DNA from: Brachybacterium sp. Z12 | GTDB taxonomy: Bacteria > Actinomycetota > Actinomycetes > Actinomycetales > Dermabacteraceae | DNA: 64,000 nt | Reading direction: 5' to 3' | Assembly: GCF_014400405.1 (NCBI RefSeq) | Contig: NZ_CP060496.1 | Location: forward strand, 2,542,001 to 2,606,000 | Shown here: positions 1 through 6,862 of the stretch, piece by piece | How positions within the stretch are numbered: position 1 is the stretch's first letter | How the letters are laid out: each line of letters opens with the position of its first letter | The notes under the pieces: generated by a model | Databases searched by the model: none | Told to the model about the DNA's origin: nothing | Seen by the model: only the letters and a program-made list of their open reading frames with translations | Program-made: the position numbers and the translations under genes

Positions 1-487
1 CACCGAGATCCACACCGTCAGCACCGTCCGGCTGCGTCACGAGGATCGCCAAGTGCAATGAGTCAGAATAGATCCACGCCGCCTCTTCCAGTAGTTCCGA
101 AACAGTAGGCATGACACCAGCGGGGATTCCGCTCGTGGAGCCCGCAAAAGTGGTCAGGAGATTCACATCGGAAGATAACTGGGCTAGGTAAGAACGCATA
201 GCTACAGTGTCGACTTCGCCCGCCGGTGCCGAAATAAGCTCAGAAACTCGGGGATTTAGCATAGTCTCGATGGCGTTGGCAGCCGTCAGCACAGAGCGGC
301 ACTGTTCTCTGAACTCGGCCTTCCGTTCTGCGAAGTAGGCGCGATGCTCACGCAACGCCTGTTCAGCCGCGAGCGCCCCAGTCTGCTTGTTCGTTTGTCT
401 TGCAACCCAAATCGCGACAATGACGGCGACCGCCGAGAGCAAGGCCGCGATGACCCCCGCAGCGGCTGAGATCCAATTAGCATCCAC
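1..487 (-). CDS. Membrane-anchored hypothetical protein (partial)
   Basis: An open frame starts at GTG 487, overlaps the TAG of the HNH gene by one base, and stays open to the window edge (about 162 codons). The product starts V-D-A-N-W and has one hydrophobic segment at about residues 6-27. A charged, probably helical region follows (R-Q-T-N-K-Q ... A-E-R-K-A-E-F-R-E-Q-C). The remainder looks soluble and cytoplasmic. I do not recognise a family. Its position as the next gene after repeat 5 makes it cassette 5. If the pattern holds, it should end in the shared tail just outside the window. Confidence 0.6.
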   Translation of the reverse strand, partial: MDANWISAAAGVIAALLSAVAVIVAIWVARQTNKQTGALAAEQALREHRAYFAERKAEFREQCRSVLTAANAIETMLNPRVSELISAPAGEVDTVAMRSYLAQLSSDVNLLTTFAGSTSGIPAGVMPTVSELLEEAAWIYSDSLHLAILVTQPDGADGVDLG

Positions 488-527
488 TACTTCTTGCCCC
501 CAGAGGTTAATCCGCTACGGAACTCCA
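487..527 (-). repeat. Cassette repeat 5 (tail-coding)
   Basis: Read on the minus strand it runs from TGGAGTTCCG through the stop codon. It codes for E-F-R-S-G-L-T-S-G-G-K-K, using the rare TTA leucine codon. It differs from the other four in ending with TAG instead of TGA. The next start codon, GTG, overlaps the TAG by one base. Confidence 0.9.
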
Positions 528-1339
528 AGACGTCGCCGTCGGATTTCGGCATCATGTACTCAGGGATGTTTTCAAAATGGAAACCCTCTTCTTGCGCGAG
601 GGGCACACAAACCTCCAGAATTCTGCCCCGCAGGACACCAAGCTCCTTTGAGAATTTCTCGAACTCCGGATACCCGGATGTGACCCTAATCTCGTTCACG
701 CGGATGTCACTCAACGCGCTAACAAACTTCTTGACGGCATAATCCATAGTGGCGAGCGCCGCGCCGAACGAAGATTCGGAGTCTGTCACCCTGCCTCGGA
801 GACCGGAAATCTTCCAGCGCAGGTCTTGCACCGCAGTCCAAACTTGGTCGGGGAATTCTCTCGAATCCTCGACGTACATGAATCTGTGCCCGTCGAGCCA
901 CTGGAGGAGATCACGCGCAAGATCATGAGAGAAGCGCACCTCAGCAAGGCGCAGGAGGCTTTGCTCTAGGTCCAGGCCGACCAACCCAGACACGCGCTTC
1001 TCATGGTCGCGCTTCCAGGTCACTAGCGTCTGAGCGGGGAAAGCTTCTTCGTCCTGGTCAATCATAGAGTGACACGGCATGCACAGCCACACCGCATTAG
1101 CCTCATCGCCGCGAGAGACAACGGACCCGTCCGGCGTACGAACCAGGTCATTACCCCTCGGTCCGCCGTTCAGCCGAGGCGATATGTGCCGCCTGAGCGA
1201 TAGCGCGGGGCTTTCCCCTGCTCGTCACATACCCTGTCACGCGGAGACAGTCAGGGTTCGAGCAAACATACATAGCCTTGCGCGCGACAGCTTTGCGGAC
1301 TGCGTCCGTGAAATTTTCCCGTTGCAACTTAGCCATCAC
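487..1339 (-). CDS. HNH endonuclease, cassette 4 (frameshifted)
   Basis: The two parts join near 1165. The N-terminal frame has C-S-N-P-D-C and A-A-H-I-A-S-A. The C-terminal frame continues with G-P-R-G-N-D, then W-L-C-M-P-C-H and I-D-Q-D-E. Together they form a standard HNH nuclease with two zinc-binding C-x-x-C-type pairs and the A-A-H-I / C-H metal site. About 130 residues without a recognised domain follow, with helical character, ending in the shared tail E-F-R-S-G-L-T-S-G-G-K-K. The start is GTG 1339 overlapping the previous TGA, or ATG 1336. A defence or restriction role is inferred from neighbours and fold. The frame break may be a sequencing error, as elsewhere in this window. Confidence 0.75.
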
Positions 1340-1376
1340 TTCTTACCCCCAGAGGTTAGTCCGCTACGGAACTCCA
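1336..1376 (-). repeat. Cassette repeat 4 (tail-coding)
   Basis: The same 41-bp unit at the 3' end of the DUF262/DUF1524 gene. It codes for the shared tail and ends AAGTGATGG. The next gene can start at the overlapping GTG (1339) or at the ATG (1336). Confidence 0.9.
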
Positions 1377-3182
1377 CTACACCATCGTCAATACATTGTT
1401 TGAGAACGGCAAGCGGGAAGCGTTCTATCACCCTCGCCGCCAGTTCTTCGGTGCGGTTCTCGATGTCGTCAGGGGTCCAAGACTCCATCGTGGCCAGGTC
1501 AGAGTTCAGTGACAGTCCATTTCGATAACCGATGCGCCTGCCCTTTGAGTCCTGGCGGTCGCGCTTCTCAGGGAACGACTTGTTGCCGAGGTTGCTGTTA
1601 TACGCGGTAATGGTGAGGTTGCCGAGCCTATGCTTGTGCTCTTCCTGGACCTGGGCAGCGACCTCCTCGCCCCCGAGCATCTCCTGCCACTCAGCCGGAA
1701 GGTTCTCGCCCTGCGGGAGGATATGCTCAATCGTCCAGACAAAACGGTTCTTTTCCTGACGCCACAGGTCGACATGCGTCTCCTTGGTCATGGCGTCCTC
1801 GGCCAGCGTCGCGAGGACAAACCGAGCAACGTCGCTGTTCTCCTCGTAGATACGGCCCATGAGGCGGGTGCGAAACTCTTCGTCGGACACCGAGGCCGTG
1901 CTCAGCCTCTTTCCGACGACCTCCACCACATCGTGGCCTCGGGCATCACCCACAGTGTCGATGGTTGTCATAAACAACTTCGCCAGTGCGTACGTCTGCG
2001 GGTACCCCGTGAGGTTGCGTCGGACAAAGAAGCTCGTGAGGCGGTCTACGACAGTCTCGATGTGTGCATCTGTCAGAGCCAGATCGGACTGCTTCGATAT
2101 CAGCCACATCAGGAGTACGTAGGACGGCGCGCCCTGAGCGCGCATCAGGCGCTGGAACGACCGGTCAAGGGTAGTCGGCTGATCGAGCTCAACAACGCAG
2201 TTGATCCGACCGTAGATCTTGCTCGCCGCCACCAGCGAATCGACGACGCGTTTGAGACCCTGCTCCAGGATCTTCTCGTAGACCCTGATCAGGTTGGACT
2301 TCGTGGCGACCGAGGCGTTTGAGACTTCGGGCAACTCAGACTTGAACGCGTTGTAGTAGTGGCGGAGGAAGCGCTCCTGGGTGGAGTAGCTGTCACCGAG
2401 GCTGGTCAGCATGTCGTTCCAGTGCTTGAACGCCTCGTCGACGTCCATGATCTTGTTCTTCTCTGACTCGGCGAGAAGGTGATTCTTGATCAGGTCCACC
2501 GGCGAGAGCGGCATCCCTCGATTATTCAGGGACTCGAACAGCACGAACGCGTCGGCGTGGTTGGCCACCTCAATCTTCACGATCACCGCCTGCAGGGCTG
2601 CCTCGTGCACCCGCAGGGCCGCCTCCGGCTGTGTGATCTTTTCAGTCTCAGCAAGTTGCTGGATCGCGGAGGGAAGTAGCGGTAGCACTTGGCAATCCTG
2701 CGGCTAGGGAAGTACGGCTTCCGCTCTCCCTCCACCGGTAGGCCGGCTTCCTCGAGCACCTGGCGGAAGTCGGCGAGGTTGTGGCCCTGCTTCTGCGGCG
2801 TCACCCTTGGCTGCTGGTCTGCTTTCCGCACCAACTGCCGACCGAGGTTGATGACATCCGTCCGCGTGTCGTCGTCAAGATCGCCGAGGTGCTCCTTGAG
2901 CACCGAATGGACGGCGGCCAACAACAAGGTGAGTGTCGTCAGTCGCTGCTGCCCATCAATGACCTGCAGGATGTTGCCCTCGAGCGTGTCCGTAGTTTGG
3001 TCGAGCGTGATGATGGTGCCCAGGAAGTGCGCGCCGTCGGCCTCGATGAGATCTTCGAACAGGTCTTCCCAGTGGGACTTATACCAAGAGTACTCGCGCT
3101 GGTAGGGCGGGATCCTGTAGAGCACGTTACCTTCGTGACTGAACAGCGTGTGCACCGGATACTGGTTGGCAGATTTGATCAT
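1336..3182 (-). CDS. DUF262/DUF1524 GmrSD-like restriction protein, cassette 3 (frameshifted)
   Basis: The N-terminal half shows DUF262 (ParB-like NTPase/nicking) motifs: I-P-P-Y-Q-R-E-Y-S-W near residue 25, F-L-G-T-I-I-T, and I-D-G-Q-Q-R-L-T-T-L. The C-terminal half carries a DUF1524 HNH-type motif (E-H-I-L-P-Q ... H-R-L-G-N-L-T). This is the layout of type IV restriction enzymes of the GmrSD family, which cut modified phage DNA. The two halves are in different frames and join near 2685, at K-C-Y-R-Y-F versus V-L-P-L-L-P. The start is ATG 3182, overlapping the stop of a 31-residue upstream ORF. The protein ends in the shared tail. Function comes from family knowledge; substrate is unknown. 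Confidence 0.85.
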
Positions 3183-3274
3183 CGGGGACCTTCCAGCTCA
3201 CGTGCCCAAATGTGGCTAGACTCCCCATCGCTGAAGTCGCTGACCCTGCCGTACAGGTTGCGTGACTCTGTCAC
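3179..3274 (-). CDS. 31-residue hypothetical protein leading the DUF262 gene
   Basis: GTG 3274 overlaps the TGA of the upstream gene. The frame codes for 31 residues (starting V-T-E-S-R-N-L-Y-G-R) and stops at a TGA that overlaps ATG 3182 of the DUF262 gene. It may be a real small protein or a leader peptide whose job is to carry ribosomes from the repeat-supplied start to the DUF262 start. No known family. Confidence 0.45.
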   Translation of the reverse strand: MTESRNLYGRVSDFSDGESSHIWARELEGPR

Positions 3275-3311
3275 TTCCTACCCCCAGAGGTTAATCCGCT
3301 ACGGAACTCCA
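3271..3311 (-). repeat. Cassette repeat 3 (tail-coding)
   Basis: The 41-bp unit at the 3' end of the PD-(D/E)XK-like gene, coding for the tail with one K-to-R change (G-G-R-K) and a TTA leucine codon. It ends AAGTGA, and GTG of the next small gene overlaps the TGA. Confidence 0.9.
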
Positions 3312-3804
3312 CCTCGTGCTGATCAACGGTCCCCAGTCGCAGGTAGCGGAAGCGACCTTTGCTCGGGCGACACTTCCGCATGCTCCAGATCGGGCTCGAC
3401 TCCTCGCGTGCAACCTCTGCGGGCACCAGGAAGACCCGACCGTCAGCGACAATGTCGCCCCGCAGTACGACGTCACCCCCATCGAACAACCTCAGCGCAG
3501 TGAGCGACGAGTCGAGAACAACCAGCCCGAGATGAGTCGCTGACTCATGCAGAACTTCGGTGCGTCCGCCCGCGTCCCACTCGACCGCATCGACACTGCC
3601 GCCACCGTCGAGGTCGACTTGGAGGATCGAAGCCACCTTGGCATCCACCCGGACGTCCCCCTCAACGCTTGACACGTCGTAACCTCTGTGCCGCGGACTA
3701 TGGAGAATTGCGTCAGCGTGTCGTTGGTAGACGGCTTCCGCCACCAATGCCTCGCTGATCGCGCCCCTAACGTGGGCGGTTAGGTCCCAGTGCTCGCTGG
3801 TCAC
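3271..3804 (-). CDS. Predicted PD-(D/E)XK-type nuclease, cassette 2
   Basis: 177 residues, starting at the GTG (3804) that overlaps the previous stop. The N-terminal part has a helix with G-A-I-S-E-A-L-V-A-E-A, then H-R-G-Y-D-V-S-S, then V-R-V-D-A-K-V. The spacing of E, D and D-x-K fits the restriction-endonuclease-like (PD-(D/E)XK) core. The later part has no recognised domain. The protein ends Q-H-E-V-E-F-R-S-G-L-T-S-G-G-R-K, that is, in the shared tail. Nuclease assignment rests on motif reading only; an inactive relative is possible. Confidence 0.55.
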   Translation of the reverse strand: MTSEHWDLTAHVRGAISEALVAEAVYQRHADAILHSPRHRGYDVSSVEGDVRVDAKVASILQVDLDGGGSVDAVEWDAGGRTEVLHESATHLGLVVLDSSLTALRLFDGGDVVLRGDIVADGRVFLVPAEVAREESSPIWSMRKCRPSKGRFRYLRLGTVDQHEVEFRSGLTSGGRK

Positions 3805-3841
3805 TTCTTCCCGCCAGAGGTTAGTCCGCTATGGAACTCCA
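3801..3841 (-). repeat. Cassette repeat 2 (tail-coding)
   Basis: The 41-bp unit following the 214-residue membrane protein gene. One base change gives H instead of R (E-F-H-S-G). It ends AAGTGA with an overlapping GTG that starts the PD-(D/E)XK-like gene. Confidence 0.9.
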
Positions 3842-3849
3842 CCACATCT

Positions 3850-4494
3850 TCACCGCTCATTACCATCCTCAAGGTCAAGCCAAACGCCCCCTTCGAGCTC
3901 ACTGATCGCTGGCCCTTTCTGTCGACCGCTATACGCCAGGCGAAAGCTGCGATGCCCCTCTTTTCCACCGTCGAACGTCAAGACCCAAGGCACCCCAACG
4001 AAGTTTCCCGAAGCGTTGTATTGACGGTAGCCCCCGATCAGCCTAGATAGGGTCCACCGCCCCGTTGCCCCTTCGCTATCCCACCACTTCACAAGGTCCG
4101 ACACGACTTTCAATGGAATCGCAGGCGGTAGGTAATACGCCCCGTACTCGTCTCGAAGTACTTCCCCGTCTCGCTGCTCCTGTCCGCCGCGCGACTCATC
4201 GCCCTCACCTACCGAATTGGTTGAGATCGGTGCGGATTCTGCAGTCGAAGTCGCATTAACCGCGGGCTTCATCGCGCGAACCAATTCACGTGTATCGGAT
4301 GAACTTGTCGCAGCCTGCCTGGCCAGACCCTCAAGTCGCCGCAGCACCCTTGCTTGACCTTCAGCTTCGAGCTGCGCAGAGTCAGTTTGAACCTTATAGA
4401 TCAGCAGGGAAACTCCAACGGCTGCCAGCGCAACACCCCCGAACACCAAACTAAGCAGGTTCCAAACAAGATTATCAGAACCAGTGAAAATCAC
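3850..4494 (-). CDS. Membrane-anchored hypothetical protein, cassette 1
   Basis: From GTG 4494 there are 214 residues with a membrane segment at about 10-33, a coiled-coil-like stretch (Q-L-E-A-E-G-Q-A-R-V-L-R-R-L-E), a polar linker, then a soluble domain from about residue 120. The same frame is open for about 25 more codons upstream and codes for a second hydrophobic segment, so the real start may be a CTG or ATT overlapping the stop of the preceding gene. As written it stops at 3850, just short of repeat 2. Removing one G there would run it in frame into the shared tail. Alternatively a 19-codon ORF from ATG 3860 carries the tail. Family unknown. Confidence 0.55.
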   Translation of the reverse strand: MIFTGSDNLVWNLLSLVFGGVALAAVGVSLLIYKVQTDSAQLEAEGQARVLRRLEGLARQAATSSSDTRELVRAMKPAVNATSTAESAPISTNSVGEGDESRGGQEQRDGEVLRDEYGAYYLPPAIPLKVVSDLVKWWDSEGATGRWTLSRLIGGYRQYNASGNFVGVPWVLTFDGGKEGHRSFRLAYSGRQKGPAISELEGGVWLDLEDGNER

Positions 4495-4550
4495 GCCGTA
4501 TGCGACCGCGACAGCGACGGTGAAAAGACTGGATCCGAAAGCTCCACAAA

Positions 4551-4796
4551 TCAGCCAAGCAAGACCTGAAGACCCTTCGTGCTCCCCCTTGAGCTCTCAC
4601 TCACGACGAGTGCCGTACGCCCTCCACGCCCGGGTAGCTTGGTGACGACCCCATCGGTCACGAGGTCGTTGCGGACGCTCCAGTACTCGTCATCAGGCAC
4701 CTCGAGTAGTTTTCGCAACTCGGCGTTGGTCCTGGGTGTCCCGTCATTCGGAAGCAGCGCAAGGAGTCTCGCTGCAGTGTCACCGGAACCAGTCAC
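4551..4796 (-). CDS. Small winged-helix protein, cassette 1
   Basis: 81 residues from the GTG overlapping the ychF stop. The middle (N-A-E-L-R-K-L-L ... Y-W-S-V-R-N-D-L-V-T-D-G) followed by G-R-G-G-R resembles the small winged helix-turn-helix domain often found at the start of restriction and other defence proteins. It could be a regulator or a DNA-recognition subunit for the membrane protein that follows. It does not itself end in the shared tail; the second gene of this cassette lies next to the repeat. Confidence 0.6.
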   Translation of the reverse strand: MTGSGDTAARLLALLPNDGTPRTNAELRKLLEVPDDEYWSVRNDLVTDGVVTKLPGRGGRTALVVSESSRGSTKGLQVLLG

Positions 4797-4833
4797 TTTT
4801 TGCCGCCAGAGGTTAGTCCGCTACGGAACTCCA
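4793..4833 (-). repeat. Cassette repeat 1, forming the 3' end of ychF
   Basis: The first repeat is fused in frame to ychF, replacing the usual YchF ending with S-G-L-T-S-G-G-K-K. It ends AAAAAGTGA, and the GTG overlapping the stop begins the first cassette gene. The boundary with native ychF probably lies in or near GTGGAGTTCCG, which fits both normal ychF and the repeat. Confidence 0.9.
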
Positions 4834-5896
4834 CCACGTCGCCGTCCTTCATGACGTAGTCCTTGCCCTCGATGCGCACCCAGCCCTTGGCCTTGGCCTC
4901 GGCCATCGAGCCGGCCTCCATGAGCTGGTCGAAGGAGACGATCTCGGCCTTGATGAAGCCGCGCTCGAAGTCGGTGTGGATGACGCCGGCGGCCTGGGGT
5001 GCGGTGGCTCCCTTGGGAATGGTCCAGGCGCGGGATTCCTTGGGGCCGGCGGTCAGGTAGGACTGCAGGCCGAGGGTGTCGTAGCCGACGCGGGCGAGCT
5101 GGGCGAGGCCCGACTCCTCCTGGCCGGTGGACTCGAGCATCTCCGCGGCCTCGTCCTCGTCGAGCTCGATGAGCTCGGATTCGAACTTCGCGTCGAGGAA
5201 GATCGCCTCGGCGGGGGCGACGAGGTTTCGCAGCGCCTGCTGGGAGGCGGCATCGGCGAGCCCCTCCTCGTCGGTGTTGAAGACGTAGATGAAGGGCTTG
5301 GCCGTCATCAGCTGCAGGTCCCGGATCGCGGCGACGTCGATGCCGGCCTCCTCAGCGCCCTGGTAGAGGGTCTTGCCGGTCTCCAGCAATGCCTTCGCCT
5401 TGATGACGTTCTTGAGCACGGCGGCGTCGACGAGGCCGCGCTTGGTGTCCTTCTCCAGGCGCTGCATCGAGTTCTCGATGGTCTGGAGGTCGGCGAGGAT
5501 CAGCTCGGTGGTGATGACCTCCATGTCGTTGGAAGGGTCGGTGGAGCCCTCCACGCGGGTCACATCCGGGTCCGCGAAGGCGCGGGTGACCTGGCAGATC
5601 GCGTCGGCCTCGCGGATGTTGGCGAGGAACTTGTTGCCCAGGCCCTCACCCTCGCTGGCGCCCTTGACGATGCCGGCGATGTCCACGAAGGACACGGTCG
5701 CGGGCAGCAGCTTCTGGCTGCCGAACACGGTGGCGAGCTCCGCCAGTCGCGGATCGGGCAGCGGGACCATGCCGATGTTGGGGTCGATGGTCGCGAACGG
5801 ATAATTCGCGGCGAGGACCTCAGCGCGGGTCAGGGCGTTGAAGAGGGTGGACTTGCCGACATTGGGCAGACCGACGATTCCGATAGTAAGAGCCAC
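4793..5896 (-). CDS. ychF: Redox-regulated ATPase/GTPase YchF with a replaced C-terminus
   Basis: Obg-family YchF, a ribosome-associated P-loop ATPase. Visible are the P-loop G-L-P-N-V-G-K-S (residues 9-16), the switch region D-I-A-G-I-V-K-G-A, the altered G4 motif F-N-T-D-E, and the C-terminal TGS domain ending D-G-D-V-V-E-F-R. Known YchF proteins end F-R-F-N-V. Here the last residues are S-G-L-T-S-G-G-K-K, supplied by cassette repeat 1, so the length (367) is slightly above normal. The start is GTG 5896 with no clear Shine-Dalgarno and a TAGAAT box 8 bases upstream, so the message may be leaderless. It heads the whole cassette array. Confidence 0.95.
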   Translation of the reverse strand: MALTIGIVGLPNVGKSTLFNALTRAEVLAANYPFATIDPNIGMVPLPDPRLAELATVFGSQKLLPATVSFVDIAGIVKGASEGEGLGNKFLANIREADAICQVTRAFADPDVTRVEGSTDPSNDMEVITTELILADLQTIENSMQRLEKDTKRGLVDAAVLKNVIKAKALLETGKTLYQGAEEAGIDVAAIRDLQLMTAKPFIYVFNTDEEGLADAASQQALRNLVAPAEAIFLDAKFESELIELDEDEAAEMLESTGQEESGLAQLARVGYDTLGLQSYLTAGPKESRAWTIPKGATAPQAAGVIHTDFERGFIKAEIVSFDQLMEAGSMAEAKAKGWVRIEGKDYVMKDGDVVEFRSGLTSGGKK

Positions 5897-5904
5897 GGGA
5901 GGTG

Positions 5905-5910
5905 ATTCTA
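5905..5910 (-). promoter_or_regulatory. Candidate -10 box for a leaderless ychF transcript
   Basis: TAGAAT on the minus strand, 8 bases before the GTG start of ychF. No purine-rich ribosome-binding site is present, and this spacing would put the transcription start at the GTG. No good -35 is visible. If real, it is the only promoter seen for ychF and the co-directional cassettes. Confidence 0.35.
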
Positions 5911-5968
5911 CGGGACCGGGGTGGGATCCGCCTCGGGCCGAGGGGTGACTTCGCAGACCCTCGCAGGG

Positions 5969-6795
5969 TCAGGCTCCCGCGACCTCTGGGATCGCGGCGT
6001 CGATCAGTGCGATCAGACCCTCGGCGCTGACCGTGCGCACCTCGGTGCTCTCGCCCATTGTGTCCGGGGTGTCCATGGCGAGGACGGCCTCCGAGGTGGC
6101 CATCAGGCTGACCTGGACGCCTGCACCGCCACCGTCCGCTGCAGTCATCACCGTCAGTGCTCGGGTGTCGGCGAGCTGCTGCTGCGCGACCTGCTCCTCA
6201 GGGTCCTCGAGCGCTGCCGTCGGCCCTTCGTAGACCACCCGGTCCTCGGAGCCCGCGACCTGCGCCTGGTCGATGTAGCGCGCCAGACGCTCCGGCATCG
6301 CCGCACGGGTGGGCACGCTGAAATGGTGGTAGCCGTCGGCGGTGACGAGCTCCTCCAGCAGGCCGCCCTCGGGGAACACGTACACCGTGATCGCCGTGGA
6401 CTGCTCGGACACCCTCCGGGTGAGGTTCATCAGGGCGCGGGGGCGCCGCGCAGAGTCATCAGGCCCGCGAGCGTCCGATCGAGCTGGACGGCTCGGGGCG
6501 TCACGGGCGCGCCGGTCGCCAGCTGCTCACCCTCCGGCTCGGCCTGCGAATCATCGAGGGTGACCAGGCCGCGTGCGATCAGCGAGCGCAGTGCGATCGA
6601 GGCGGAGACCTCGTCGGCGATCTCGAGCTGGTCGAGGAACGGGGAGCCGGTCATCTGGACCGCGTGGTCGCCGCCGAGGGCGACCAGCTCCTCGTCGGTG
6701 AGCACCGCCAGGACCGACGGCGCGTCGGAGGCTGCGGCGAGGATCTCGTAGGCACCAGCGGCATCGCGTTCGGTGAACAGTGCGGGGTTGCTCAT
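5969..6795 (-). CDS. Hypothetical protein next to WXG100 gene (frameshifted)
   Basis: Two open frames meet at 6430. The first (121 residues, from ATG 6795) has a helical N-terminus and L-D-R-T-L-A-G-L-M-T-L-R. The second continues L-M-N-L-T-R-R-V and then T-A-I-T-V-Y-V-F-P-E-G-G and G-Y-H-H-F-S-V. Adding one C to the CCC run at the junction gives one protein of about 275 residues. As written they could also be two genes overlapping as TGATG. The content resembles helper proteins found beside type VII secretion substrates, but I cannot name the family. It lies next to the WXG100-type gene on the same strand. Confidence 0.55.
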
Positions 6796-6862
6796 GACCT
6801 CATCCTATGTGGGGATCTCGGGCCCGCCGCAGTCGGCGGGACGGGGACGGTGTGCTCGGGCC

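Larger units (their letters stand above)
1..4833 (-). mobile_element. ychF-tail gene-cassette array (candidate mobile array)
   Basis: Five 41-bp near-identical direct repeats at 487-527, 1336-1376, 3271-3311, 3801-3841 and 4793-4833 divide this stretch into cassettes of about 992, 530, 1935 and 849 bp plus one that runs off the left edge. All genes point the same way as ychF. Each repeat lies at the 3' end of a gene and codes for the same tail. G+C is visibly lower than the rest of the window (row 4441-4500 is about 42%). The cargo looks like nuclease/defence genes. No integrase or transposase is visible inside the window. That the unit is mobile is an inference from the repeats, the target gene and the cargo. 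Confidence 0.7.

Noticed and set aside
487..4833. CRISPR array
   Set aside because: The repeats are 41 bp but the intervals are 530-1935 bp and hold genes; the repeats themselves are translated.
487..4833. Classical integron attC sites
   Set aside because: The repeats lack the RYYYAAC/GTTRRRY boxes and lie inside coding sequence; no IntI gene is visible. The cassette idea is kept, the integron identity is not.
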